From: Ditylenchus dipsaci
Taxonomy: Eukaryota; Nematoda; Chromadorea; Rhabditida; Anguinidae
Direction: 5' to 3'
DNA: 64,000 nt
NCBI GenBank assembly: GCA_004194705.1
Contig: SADC01000044.1
Location: 1-64,000, forward strand
The notes under the pieces were generated by a model. The model had not been told where the DNA came from. It searched no databases and saw only the letters and a list, made by a program, of their open reading frames with translations. How positions within the stretch are numbered: position 1 is the first letter of the stretch; each line of letters starts with the position of its first letter. The position numbers and the translations under genes are program-made. This document shows, piece after piece, positions 22,705 to 33,216 of the stretch.

Positions 22705-23000
22705 CAACTAAACCAAGTGGTCGTCCACCTGGATCAAAAAAATTTCACGTTTTTCAGGATTCAAAACCTATTTTCTGGACTAACTCGGCATGCTAAAGAT
22801 GGTTTGATAGGGGTAAAAATGCTGTTTTCTCGGATATTTTTCGAGCATTGGGAATAATTGATTTAGGTAAAATTAATTATTTCCCAAAACTTAAAAAGTA
22901 TTTACAAAACGGCATTTTCGCATTATCAAACCATCGTTTGCCATACAGCATACCCGATTTAGTCCAAAAATATGTTTTGGACCCCGAAAAAGTAAAAAAA
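22705..23000. mobile_element. Second diverged CCAAGTGG palindromic element
   Basis: Contains CCAAGTGGTCGTCCACCTGG, then GGCATGCTAAAGATGGTTTG, and an inverted counterpart ending near ATCAAACCATCGTTTGCC. It is a decayed copy of the element at 22244-22556 whose right terminal motif is lost. Confidence 0.6.
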
Positions 23001-23061
23001 AATTCAAAAGATCAATTGTCTAATAAAGTTTCCGTTGGAATTCTGTGGATGAGTAAATTGT

Positions 23062-23255
23062 TTTTGATTGATGACTTTGACTTCCTGCGCGTACACACCC
23101 CATGACTTTGACTTTGACTTTCACCCTGACTTTGCCTTTGACTTTGACCTTGACTGTTACTTTGACTTTCTGTGCGTACACACCTAGTAACTTTGACCTT
23201 GACTTTGCCTTTGACCTTGACTTTGACTTGCTCTGCGTACACGTAGTGTTACACT
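23062..23255. mobile_element. GTCAAA hexamer element, copy 2
   Basis: TTTGAC/TTTGCC-type hexamers, with CTGCGCGTACACAC and TCTGCGTACACGTAGTG borders. The left flank (AATTCTGTGGATGAGTAAATT) has an inverted match at 31680-31730, so this and copy 3 are related inverted copies. Confidence 0.75.
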
Positions 23256-23729
23256 ACGTGTACATGATCTTGAAAAGTCAATGCTTGATAATTTAAACGT
23301 TTATTGTCTCGAAAAAATTTAAAATAGGACAGTCATTTAAAACTATTAGAAGTAGCTCTGTAAGCAAATCAAGTAACTTTATCAAGAATAGGCCCCCGTG
23401 ACAATAAATAAAATACGAGGATTTATAAAGAAATCCTAAAAATTCGTAGCAATAACACACTTCTATTCGTGGATAAGCAAATCCGCAATTTTTCAAAGAA
23501 TGCGTGGATTTTCAAAGAATCCGTGGATTTCTTCAAGATAGCCGCAATTTAAAATAAAAATAAAATCATACGCAGATGGAAACTGTTTTGGCAGTGTCAA
23601 TTTTTTTCCGAATCACATTTTCTGACCATTTTCAAAGGACCATGGGCTGTATGGGGATGAAAAGGACAAATAAGAAGCTACAAATTCAAAGATTCCTACT
23701 GTCAAAAATGAAAGATTTCAAACATGGTT

Positions 23730-23870
23730 TTAAATACCAGGCCTACCGCGTATAAAAACTCTGGTAGGCCTACATTTTTCATGCATCCAGAGTCACTTTC
23801 GAGTGATTTATGTCTCAGGTATGTGGGTGTGTGCATATCAACCCGAAAGGCCCGTGTTGTAATCGAAATT
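23730..23870. mobile_element. Partial GC-hairpin family copy
   Basis: CTACCGCGTATAAAAACTCTGG, ATGCATCCAGAGTCACTTTC and GGTATGTGGGTGTGTGCAT match the family described at 38395-38665. The GC-rich core hairpin is missing here. Confidence 0.65.
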
Positions 23871-23935
23871 CATGTACAAGCATTCCAAAAAGCGAAAAAT
23901 ACGTTACCGAAAAAGTTATTGATTGTGGCCATAAT

Positions 23936-23980
23936 AGTGTGTGTGCACAAGCAAAATATGTAACAATGTGTATAAAGTGA
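23936..23980 (+). repeat. Direct repeat flanking the secreted-protein gene (left)
   Basis: GTGTGTGCACAAGCAAAAT followed by AATGTGTATAAA. A near-identical copy lies at 26064-26100 in the same orientation on the other side of the gene. Confidence 0.7.
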
Positions 23981-24018
23981 ATCAACTGCTTATTTGTTAG
24001 ACTACTAACAGAATACTA

Positions 24019-25675
24019 CTAGCAGGATTTAGTTAATGCATGAGACGAATTGGCGAATGGTGCCCACCCAGATGCTAATTTGGATGTTAAAGACCACATC
24101 TTGTTTGCTGACACTGTTGTTGTTGTAGGCCAGAAAGAGGACTGGCACTTCTTGAGTTTGGAGTGCTCATCGGGGAAGTTGACATTGTCCCAGATGGCTA
24201 AGCGGATGTTGTTAAAGCAGTTGTTGAAGCCGACTTTCATGCTGGCATTCCAAGAGTCGTAGTTGTTGGTGAGCACAGTGGTCAAGACGGTCTTATTGCT
24301 AGAGTCTACAGCGATCAGGCTGCCCACTTTGGTGCAGTCGGCTGGCTTAGGAGTGGTGCTGGCTGGAGCAACAGAGGTTGAAGGAGGAGCAACACTGGTT
24401 GAAGGGGCCACTGAGCTAGACACTTGGTTGGGTCCTGGTCCAGCACCTGGGTTGCAAGGTCCATTGTTGGAGCACTAAAAGAGAAGCTTGTTGACTGTAT
24501 GTACTAACTATATAATATACCAGATGAGAGCAGAAGAGCATTCTGAAGACATCACCCCACTCTCCACACTCAAGTTCTTCATAAATCTCTACCAACCAAG
24601 GCATCAGGCTAGAAGAGTTGTAGCACACTTGAGACACATACTTCAGTCTAATACTCAAATCGATGTTCACTTTGAAGAAAGCCTTGAATTTGCCATTCAT
24701 TTCCTGCAACTGGGTTTTGTAAGTGAGTGGCACATTGGCGTCTTTTGTGGCGTTGGAGAAGGCTTCAATCAACACACAGTCGCTTTCATCACTGCCCTCC
24801 AACACATCCTGGACGTTGACCACACTGTAGAAGGTCTCACACACCGATAGGAACAACTCGAAGGAGCCGTAGCCTTTGATGTGGCATTTCTTGATGGGCT
24901 CTTCCAAATGGGGGTTTTTACCAAAGAAGTCCTTGCATTTCAGGTGTATTTGAGCCAACTTTTGTTGGTAGCTGAAAGAGAAGTCTTCCAAACATGCCTT
25001 GATTTCGACAATCAGACTATAGACCAGGTCTTGGTCTTGCTGACTCATAGACTCGGTTGCATTCTCCAAAGCTTCCAACACCGGGTAGCTGCCACTGATA
25101 TCGATAGTGCACGCTTTTTCAGTGATCTCCACTCGGATGCTGATGTGGATGTAGAGGAAGTCCTCGCATATACCCCAGTTGGCAATTTTCTTATGGCTGA
25201 TCTTCTTGTGGATGTTCTTATGCTTCTTGCAGAAATCTTTGAAGAAAATAGAGATGGCCACTACCTTCTCCTCATCAGACAGGGTGGAGTTAGCCAGGTA
25301 TTCGTTCTCACAATCTTCAATGAACAGCTCCCAATCCACCTGTTCATCAATTGTCAGATTGGCGGAGTAAGTTATATTGCGGAAAGATTGGATAAGGGGG
25401 CATTCAGAGTGGAAACCACCTGCAGGCTGATCACTTGGACCACTGCTTGGTGCAGCTGGAGTGCAGTAGCATTGACCAGGTGCAGGAGTGGGCACCGTGG
25501 TTGGAGCAGCTGGAGTTGTTGGTGGAGTGGCTGGAGTGGACACTTTAGGAGGCTCTTGCACCAATGGATTGCAGGTGTTCCTTTTGGTCTTTTGCTCGGA
25601 ACTGCCAGAACTTGCCATACACAAGGCAGGCACCAGAACCACCAATAAAATACAGGAAACTTGGCTAGCTTTCAT
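24019..25675 (-). CDS. Secreted cysteine-containing repeat protein, 536 residues
   Basis: Two exons (25675-24521 and 24474-24019) join in phase across a 46-bp GT...AG intron. The start at 25675 is preferred to an upstream in-frame ATG at 25876 because it opens with a signal peptide (SCILLVVLVPALCMA, residues 7-21) and lies 68 bases below a TATA box. A Pro/Thr-rich linker spans residues 40-85. Three units of about 85-105 residues follow (about 92-189, 195-300 and 300-382), each opening with a variant of xLIxxFxNAT and spaced Cys. Then comes a second Ser/Thr/Pro linker (about 400-432) and a C-terminal domain of about 100 residues with Cys. Several N-x-S/T sites fit secretion. The family is not recognised; a nematode-type secreted or mucin-like protein is plausible. 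No frame breaks are seen. Confidence 0.88.
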
Positions 25676-25739
25676 TCTCACTTCGGCTTCGAGGACGATG
25701 CAAGAACAATTGCTTGATTGAGGAATAGAGCAGAAACTA

Positions 25740-25750
25740 CCCCTTTTATA
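25740..25750 (-). promoter_or_regulatory. TATA box of the secreted-protein gene
   Basis: On the minus strand the sequence reads TATAAAAGGGG, 65-75 bases upstream of the chosen ATG. A start of transcription near 25715 would leave a leader of about 40 nt. Confidence 0.7.
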
Positions 25751-26063
25751 TGGTTTAGTGTTGTTGTCAAGGAGATTTGCATAATTGACGCCAACTGACT
25801 TTTGGGTGTTGTGAATACGGGCATACGTGGCTTGATGATATGCACGAACAACCTTAATCCCTCCTCCTTCTAACACTACAAACAGCCAACCAAGTCAACA
25901 ACATTACAAGTTGGAAACTAATTAGAATTCCAAAAATCTACAATAACAGTTATTTGCCAGTTGACTACTCTGGCTGTTTGTCAGTTGACCAAATTTTTTA
26001 AACTAACATAGAGTGCGTTCAAATAAACATACCAAATAAACATTGAAATTCAAAAAATTTGAC

Positions 26064-26100
26064 ATACTGTGTGTGCACAAGTAAAATGTGTATAAAATAT
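26064..26100 (+). repeat. Direct repeat flanking the secreted-protein gene (right)
   Basis: GTGTGTGCACAAGTAAAAT followed by GTGTATAAA; partner of 23936-23980. Together they frame about 2.1 kb that includes the gene and its promoter. Confidence 0.7.
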
Positions 26101-26104
26101 TGAC

Positions 26105-27547
26105 CAAACAGTTGGCCAAATTAAATTCAGTTGACCAAATTTTTTAATAGAAAATGAGTCAATATTCGAAACTATAAGCCGTAGTCTTATACTTCATATT
26201 TCTAGGTTGTCGACTTTCGACTTTTAAGTTAAAAAACTTTACAGAACGAAAAAATCGACAATCGAAAAATCGCGCATCGGTTGGCTCATCCTTTATTTTT
26301 TAGCTTTTAGACGTTGATTTTAGAAGCTTTTATATGTGGTTTAGGTTCGGTGGTCAGGTAAATTTAGCTTTTGACACAATTCTCACTGCATACAGCTTGG
26401 CAAAGTCTTCCATGCACTTAACGCTAAGTCACAATTTGTCGTCTATGTGTCACCTATTGACTTCGTCTGGCTGTGTGCGGTTGAAAGATCCCTCTCTATG
26501 TGCCTTCGTTCTCCATACCCATGACAGTATGGCTAGGCCTATGTAACATAACTGTCGGAGCTCGTTAACTTCTATACAAGAGGCTGCCTAGCGGGAGTTA
26601 TCTATTCTGATATTTACTTCACTCATTTTCAGGTCTTTTTTAGCGAATCAACAGGCAGCGATCCAACCAAAAGTCGTCTCAGTTCAGTCAATCAGCGGTG
26701 AACGCTGATTGACTGAACTTGTCGATTTTTTCGTTCTGTAAAGTTTTTTCACTTAAAAGTCGAAAGTCGACAACCCTAGAAATATGAAGTATAAGACTAC
26801 GGCTTATAGTTTCGAATATTGACTCATTTTCTATTAAAAAATTTGGTCAACTGAATTTAATTTGGCCAACTTGGCCAGCCAGCGGTGAACGCTGATTGAC
26901 TGAACTGAGACGATCGGAATACTTGTACTTTCTAAATCACTCATGCAGACCACTCTTGCCACTCAGCTAACTCGCCACTCAAGCACAAACATCGCACCTA
27001 AACCACAGAACTTTAGAGAATAACGCACTCATCAACTTTGCAGGCTGCACTTCATGACTTTTCATTGACAGTCGTTGATTAGTTGTTGATACAAGTATCC
27101 CAAGTATCGTCTCAGTTCACCGCTGATTGACTTTTGGTTGGATCGCTGCCTGTTGATTCGCTAAAAAAGACCTGAAAATGAGTGAAGTAAATATCAGAAT
27201 AGATAACTCCCGCTAGGCAGCCTCTCGTATAGAAGTTAACGAGCTCCGACAGTTATGTTACATAGGCCTAGCCATACTGTCATGGGTATGGAGAACGAAG
27301 CACATAGAGAGGATCTTTCAACCGCACACAGCCAGACGAAGTCAATAGGTGACACATAGACGACAAATTGTGACTTAGCGTTAAGTGCATGGAAGACTTT
27401 GCCAAGCTGTATGCAGTGAGAATTGTGTCAAAAAGCTAAATTTACCTGACCACCGAACCTAAACCCACATATAAAAGCTTCTAAAATCAACGTCTAAAAG
27501 CTAAAAAATAAAAGGATGAGCCAACCGATGCGCGATTTTTCGATTGT
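26105..27547. mobile_element. Interleaved inverted repeats (order A-B-A'-B')
   Basis: Arm A (about 26105-26258) is inverted at about 26718-26876. Arm B (26258-26686, about 425 bp) is inverted at about 27125-27547 with very few differences. The arms are interleaved and not nested. Between B and A' lies a 17-bp hairpin with a 5-base loop (26681-26719, stem AGTTCAGTCAATCAGCG). Parts of the hairpin sequence recur at about 26880-26920 and 27105-27135. No coding sequence is apparent. It looks like recent insertion or rearrangement of a foldback element. Confidence 0.85.
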
Positions 27548-27744
27548 TGGACATCAATGACATTCTTCTTGTGCTCTTCTCACTACAGTCTGTGGGATTC
27601 GCCTGAACAACCATCATGAAAAGTAAGAAAATCAATCACCAGAAGTCAAATATCGGGTAAGAAACAACAAGAAATTCAGCCTAATAACAGTTAAAGAAGG
27701 CTCACCGAAACATCAAGCAATTATAAATTTTCTGAGCCCAGCCC

Positions 27745-28001
27745 ACAACAAGATGCTCAAACACATGAAAACCACAAAAGAATGAGAAAAGTTGAGTAGG
27801 GACAGGGAATTAGCCTTATACCCGTTGAAGAAAAATTTGCGGGCATTTTTTCGAAAATTTGCGGGCAGAAAAAAGTAATTTGCGGGCAGAAAAAGTATTT
27901 AGCGGGCAAAAAAGAGTAATTAGCGGCATTTCAAATTTGCGGGCAGAAAAAAGATTTAGCGGGCAGAAAGAAGTAATTAGCGGGCAGAAAAAAGTACCGT
28001 C
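27745..28001 (+). repeat. Direct duplication, copy 1, with GCGGGCAGAAAAAAGTAATTA units
   Basis: Begins near CACAACAAGATGCTCAAAC and ends at AAAAAAGTACCGTCCA. The second half is a degenerate tandem of GCGGGCAGAAAAAAGTAATTA. A near-identical copy is at 28378-28637. The repeat motif reappears inverted at 42425-42500. Confidence 0.85.
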
Positions 28002-28377
28002 CATATATGGTGCCTTGTCTAAATTTCGGTTATAATATTTATTTCATTTCAGGCATCGTGGAGTTTCAAACGCCACAGGACGCCAATCAAGCACAATACT
28101 TTTTTTATGACAATGGGAATTTGGCAAATTCAAATGCGCGCGAGACATTTTTTTTACTCCAAAAATACTTTTCAAATTATGTATTGTTGGCATATCAAAT
28201 AAAAAACGGAATTTGTATAAGTGGCCTAGGTGAATCTCAGTGGTATAGTGGCGTGGTGTGAGGATTGTCGAATCTTAGGCTCAATTTCTCTGTCTGCCAT
28301 GTTATTTTGATCATTTATGTTAATACATAATAGATGAAGTTAATACATAATAGATGAAGTTAATACATATAAAGTGA

Positions 28378-28637
28378 CACAACAAGATGCTCAAACACAT
28401 GAAAACCACAAAAGAATGAGAAAAGTTGAGTAGGGGACAGGGAATTAGCCTTATACCCGTTGAAGAAAAATTTGCGGGCATTTTTCGAAAATTTGCGGCA
28501 GAAAAAAAGTAATTTGCGGGCAGAAAAAAGTATTTAGCGGGCAAAAAAGAGTAATTAGCGGCATTTCAAATTTGCGGGCAGAAAAAAAGATTTAGCGGGC
28601 AGAAAGAAGTAATTAGCGGGCAGAAAAAAGTACCGTC
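28378..28637 (+). repeat. Direct duplication, copy 2
   Basis: Same sequence as 27745-28001 with a few indels, offset by about 634 bases. Just upstream (about 28319-28370) a GTTAATACATAATAGATGAA unit is repeated three times. Confidence 0.85.
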
Positions 28638-28940
28638 CACTATATATGGTTTTATTATGATAATTGATTGATTTGATATCTTAGTGAAATGTGCAAGCAT
28701 TGTGCTGCAATGTTTTTTAGTGGCGAACACGTCAAAGTATCAGCGAAAAGCACCTTTAACAAATGGTGTAAATTTGAAAGTTGCAAATGAAATGCTCTTT
28801 GAGCATATCCAAAGAGTTCTATGAGCTCATAACACGAATAAATAAAGGATTGGCAAAGCCATTTCATGACTGTGTAAGAAGCTATAACAGCTCAAATGCC
28901 TTTGGCTCAATGAGAGTAGAAACAAGAGACAAATAAACTA

Positions 28941-29684
28941 CCGTAAATACTCTAATAAACGGAGACTCTCCGAGGAGGGTTGAAAAATAAAAGGAGACCC
29001 TCTAATAAACGGAGACCCCAGTACAATAAAATCGTGCAATACAATTCGACCAAACAATTTTGAACGACGTATATTGACGATAAGCGAGAAAGAAAAGAAT
29101 CGACAGACATTTATTTTTACCGGGTATGTTTCTGAAATGAAATTATCGAAAATAAGAGATTACGCTTCCGGCTGCTTTTCGGCGTTCCCTCATCCTCGTG
29201 CAACTGCAGCTCATCTTCTTCGCCAGAAAGCATCTGAAAAAATCGATAACGAAAGTAGGTAAACAAATCTACAAAAACCTACATTCAATCGCTCCTCGTC
29301 TTCCGCGTTGATGGCTGCCTGTCGATCCCAGTTCTCGTTAGCTTCCTGCCTCGCATCCATTCGAGCCGCTTGATCGGAGTTTTCGTTAGAGGCCATCTTA
29401 AATCAGGAAATGAGGACAAAGTAAACGGTGAAAATAATAAATCCCAAGCAAACTGATGACAAAAATTAATTTTTCTGCCTTTTTTTAGACGGACTGTTTC
29501 AAAAGATATTCTGTCTGAAAATGTTTTGAACGAATTTTGTTTTTGAATTCTTTTTGAGACATAACAGAATTCAAATCAAACTGTTTTGAAGGTGAAAAAT
29601 AAGCGGAGACTCTCTAATAAACGGAGACCCTCCGAGGAGGGTTGAAAAATAAACGGAGATCTCCGTTTATTAGAGTATTTACGG
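28941..29684. mobile_element. TA-flanked MITE carrying a coding remnant
   Basis: Starts CCGTAAATACTCTAATAAAC, ends GTTTATTAGAGTATTTACGG, with TA outside both ends (28939-28940, 29685-29686). The subterminal GGAGACCCTC...GTTGAAAAATAAACGGAGA motifs match the family at 11338, 34649 and 52054. It interrupts the Helitron fragment. Unlike the other copies it contains a spliced reading frame on the minus strand (29164-29396). Confidence 0.88.
29164..29396 (-). CDS. Two-exon coding remnant inside a MITE
   Basis: Exon 1 (29396-29283) starts ATG and encodes a hydrophilic segment (NSDQAARMDARQEANENWD). A 49-bp GT...AG intron (29282-29234) follows. Exon 2 (29233-29164) encodes an acidic then basic stretch (MLSGEEDELQLHEDEG, then SSRKR). 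GC content is higher than in the flanks. It is probably the N-terminal coding part of the parent transposase kept in a deletion derivative, or a captured host exon. No domain was recognised. Confidence 0.5.
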
Positions 29685-30329
29685 TATGCCTTCCTGTTAC
29701 AGGATTAAAGGGCAAGTTTACCACACAATTAATCTGGCTGCTCATCCAGATCCTAACGAAAAACCTGCGTATTCTCACCTGTTCTTCATTGACTTCCGTG
29801 AGGTTGTTGATCATCGCATGCAACATGCTGCGAACCAAAAATGCAATGAGGAAATCATGAAAAAAATTTTCGAAACATTACGTCGTGTAAGTCCATACCA
29901 TAAGAGTATGAAAATGATGAAAGATATGGAAAAAGAAGAAAGCGAAAACGCTAAAAAGATGGCCGTGAGCCCGCACAGATCAATTAGATTTGGCAAACCG
30001 TCACTTTTGTGACATTCACATACAATCCGAACTGGCCGGAAGAAGCTTTCCTTCTTTCTATTCGAGGCTGAAGACAGTATCCTTCAAGTAACACACATCC
30101 CTTCTCCTGTAATAATCCGGGTTATTTCAGGGCGGTTATTTGGTGAGGGGTGGTTGATGGCTTTTTGGTGTATGTTTTCTGCTTATTTTTGTCTTTAAGA
30201 GAAGTCATGTTATTTTAAAGGTCTGACCTGGTTATCTCCCTTATCCACCTCTGAGATAGGTACTATCCTAAAGGGTTCAACCTCCAGAAGCCGAAAATAT
30301 TAAATTAAATTTGTTGACGCTCTCAACCG

Positions 30330-30445
30330 TTGTGCACATACGAGAGCTGAACCGAGAGCTGAAAAAAAGGAACAAAAGAGAGAAGATACCTAAAGCCAGA
30401 GCGAAGAATGACAGCATCCACAGAGAAGAGAGACAGAATTTTTAA
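30330..30445. repeat. Dispersed repeat shared with 37136-37265
   Basis: GAGAGCTGAAAAAAAGGAAC, AGAGAGAAGATACC and GCGAAGAATGACAGCATC are shared with 37136-37265. Function unknown. Confidence 0.65.
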
Positions 30446-30454
30446 ACGAGATCT

Positions 30455-30560
30455 GTCTTTGGTACTTGATTGGGTACTTGATTTGGGTAGTCTTTGGGTC
30501 TTTGGGTACTTACCCGTCGTTGGGTACTTGATTTTTGTCCTTGATTTGTGGTACCCCGCT
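30455..30560. repeat. GGGTACTTGATTT minisatellite
   Basis: Units of 10-16 bp built on GGGTACTTGATTTG, directly downstream of the dispersed repeat at 30330-30445, so they may be arm repeats of the same element. Confidence 0.65.
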
Positions 30561-30599
30561 TCAAGCTATCAGGAGTTTCTTACATCAATGTTTTAACGA

Positions 30600-31550
30600 A
30601 AAATACTTAGTGCACAAATTTAATCAAGAAGAATGGTTTGTTTAGCTAGATCTGCCTAAAAAAAGTCTTCATTTATTCCTTCACTTTTTAAAAAATCCTC
30701 AAGGTAGGTAGAACCACCTGTTACCTCCATTATATGGGTATCCACCTCCAAAATCCAAAATTTCGGATTGAGCTGAAAGTAATAAAAGTCAGTATACATT
30801 ATTTAGAAGCGTGTCCTGAACACGGTTTTCCAAGACAAAAAATGCGGTTTTGACCCACTGGAATCTAAATAACCTGATTAGGGTTTAAATTATTACCCTC
30901 TTCAAGGTAGTCGACCTTAATTGTTGGGAATTTTCTAAATAGGCGAACAAATTATTCTGTCTTTATTAAAACAAGGTGACTAGAACGATTAGTAAGTAAA
31001 AAACCTGCTTTTAACTTATTAATATCTTCGAAACTGAGTAGAACGCCAGCCTGCTGGTGGACGTCCAGCTGGACAACTTGAGTCCAGCCTGAAAAGTTGG
31101 ATTAAATTTTCACTAACGTACTCACTGCGTGTTTTAGGCAAGAATAATTATTTGTAGGCATAATCAGAATGATTCCCAAATTTTGGGGTCAAACACCTTG
31201 GAGTGTGTGCTTACCGAGAGTATTGAGATTCTGGTAAGTGAGAACTGCATTTTGGTCTTAAAAAACGTTTTCAGCCCACAATTTCGGGCTCAACAATATT
31301 GTTTTATTTGTTAGTTTCGAAACAATAAAGATTTTGCGGACAAATTGACCTGTGGATGTATTGGTCTGTGGACGAATTTACCGCACACGAAGTATCATTT
31401 AGTCAATCTTATAAAACCCTAAAAATCACCCCACAAAACGGCATTTTAGTACTGTCAAACCATGTTAAGAACGCTCAAATTAGTTCAGAAAACAGGTTTT
31501 AAACCCTGAAAAACATCAAAAACGTTCACACCAAATGGATAGCCACTTGG
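30600..31550. other. Old repeat-derived stretch without a recognised gene
   Basis: Contains GGTGG/CCACC-type and CCAAATGG...CCACTTGG motifs like those at 400-1480 and 22244-22556. No coding sequence is supported. Confidence 0.45.
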
Positions 31551-31564
31551 TTTGGCTGGCGCAT

Positions 31565-32590
31565 GGACCATCTAACACTACGTGTACGCAGAGCAAGTCA
31601 AAGTCAAGGCCAAAGCCAAGTCAAAGTCATGGGGTATGTACGCACAGGAAGTCAAAGTCACGGTCATCAATCAAAAACAATATACTCATCCACAGAATTC
31701 CAACGGAAACTTTATTAGACACCAACGGACAGCAAATCAAATCATTTCATTCTGCCAACCATCAGTCGAATCGGCCATGATTATTAAACATAGAAGAGAT
31801 AAGCCCAATTTGTAAATAAAAACGCCTTTACTGCAACGATGAATGTATGTAGCAGCACAATGCACCACTGATCAGTAAAGAAGATCAAAAATAAGACCCA
31901 AAAATTTCCGAAAAAACTTTGACTTTGACTTTCTCTTTCAAACTTTTTTGAAACGCCAGTCAAAGTCAAGGGCAAAGTCAAAGTCATGGGTACACAGCAG
32001 GCTGCATCGATATCCGATATCCGACATCCGATATCCGGCACTTTTTGACATCCGATATCCGGTATCCGATATCCGAAAAAATGACCGATTTTCGGATAAA
32101 ATCGGATAAAGAGAGGCTATTTTGAAAAAAAACTTTGAATTATTTTTAAAAATAGGTGAAAACGAATTCTTTTGCGGTCATTTTTAATGATTTTCTCTTG
32201 CATTTTATTTGTCTTTTCTTCCAAGCTTACATTTATAACTTTCAGATGCTTAACGAACAAAAATGGATGCATTTTTTGAAAGGAACGGAACCATAGCAAA
32301 GTGCAAATAAAGTGTTTTACGAGAAAATTTGAAAATATCCGAAATCCGTAACCGATATCCGGCATATTTTGGTATCCGATATCCGATATCCGATCCGATA
32401 TTTTTTGAATATCCGATATCCGATATCCGATCCGGTATTTTTCATATCCGATGCAGCCCTGGTACACAGCCAAAAGTCAAAGTCAAGATCAAAGGCAAAG
32501 TCAAGTTGACTTGCAAGTCAACTTTCTGTGCGTACACACAAAAAATTTGACTTTGACCTTGACTTTGACTTGCTCTTGCGTACACGAGCC
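31565..32590. mobile_element. GTCAAA hexamer element, copy 3, interrupted
   Basis: Starts near ACGTGTACGCAGAGCAAG; GTCAAA/TTTGAC hexamer blocks lie at 31590-31665, 31915-31990 and 32470-32575; ends near CTTGCTCTTGCGTACACGAG. The block at 31815-32590 is the inverted counterpart of 21735-22060, except that the element 31998-32461 has been inserted into it. Confidence 0.78.
31998..32461. mobile_element. ATATCC/GGATRT hexamer element, hAT-like 8-bp TSD
   Basis: The ends read CAGGCTGCATC and GATGCAGCCCTG, flanked by the exact 8-bp repeat GTACACAG (31990-31997 and 32462-32469). Both ends are arrays of ATCCGATATCCG-type units around a short unique centre (about 32110-32335). The related uninterrupted sequence at 21871-21900 shows the site before insertion. 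Terminal motif and duplication length fit the hAT superfamily. No transposase is present. Confidence 0.93.
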
Positions 32591-33130
32591 ATTAATTACC
32601 ACGAGTTTTCCTGATTCCACTTTTCAGATTTTGCTTGAGCACCCAAAAATCTCGAAATCGACCTCAAAATTTCTCCACTTTTTGAGGTTGAACAATAACT
32701 TCCCCGGAGGACTTAATACAGGAAATACGGTATTTCCCGCCAGTTCGAAAAGTGTGCCCATCATTGAACTTCTGTTCGGATTTTTGTGTTTAGAACATTT
32801 TCGGTTAGTCATTTTTTCGGCTTTGTTACCTTTTTACCTCTAATAGAAGAAGAACCTTATTATATTAGTCCTCCTCTCTGATATACGTATTTATCTCTAT
32901 AATCCCCCACCCCACGGACCTTATATCTCAGCCTACAACAACTTTTCGCAAATATTTTTTGCGTTTTCTCAATTAGCACGAGCTCCCTCGATCTCACTTT
33001 TCAGATTTGGTTGAGTACCCAAAAAATCTCATACTCGACCACAAAATTTTCTTATTTTTATGTTCCCGCCTGGGGCGCGCACACTTTTTTTTCATTTTTC
33101 AAAGATTTTTTAGTTTTTTTTACCAATCCG
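32580..33130. repeat. Partial copies of the CCGTATTT MITE family
   Basis: 32590-32740 carries CACTTTTCAGATTTTG, GTTGAACAATAACTTCCCC and AATACGGTATTTCC; 32860-33060 carries a second partial copy (CTTATATCTCAGCC). The matching left part is at 21640-21735, adjoining another GTCAAA copy. Confidence 0.55.
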
Positions 33131-33216
33131 TCTTATAATTTGCAAGGATTCTGATTTTACCAGTCGTTTTCCAATATTATGCGACTTTTCCACCAAATAC
33201 CTCAATACCGATAACC

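Larger units (their letters stand above)
28680..30012 (+). pseudogene. Helitron helicase-like fragment split by a MITE
   Basis: Before the MITE, stop-containing frames read CKHCAAMFFSGEH, FNKWCKF and HDCVRSYNSSNAFGSM (about 28690-28925). After it, 29686-30012 reads YRIKGQVYHTIN, DPNEKPAYSHLFFIDF and HRMQHAANQKCNEEI. These match the conserved N-terminal Helitron-like region (C-x-x-C, then RxYNxxxAFxSM, then F-x-I-x-GQVYHxI) of Helitron Rep-helicase proteins. The first part has stops and shifts, and no helicase motifs follow 30012, so only a fragment remains. Confidence 0.78.

Noticed and set aside
24488..25648. Long plus-strand frames, up to 255 codons, opposite the secreted-protein gene
   Set aside because: Shadows of the minus-strand gene, which has signal peptide, TATA box, intron and domain structure. 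The plus frames have none.
28225..28300. Second tRNA-like stretch (CAGTGGTATAGTGG)
   Set aside because: Only an A-box-like word is present. There is no B box at a usable distance and no acceptor pairing.
32117..32473. 118-codon frame with Tyr-Arg-Ile-Ser-Asp repeats
   Set aside because: It is produced by the ATATCCGAT array of the hAT-like element.
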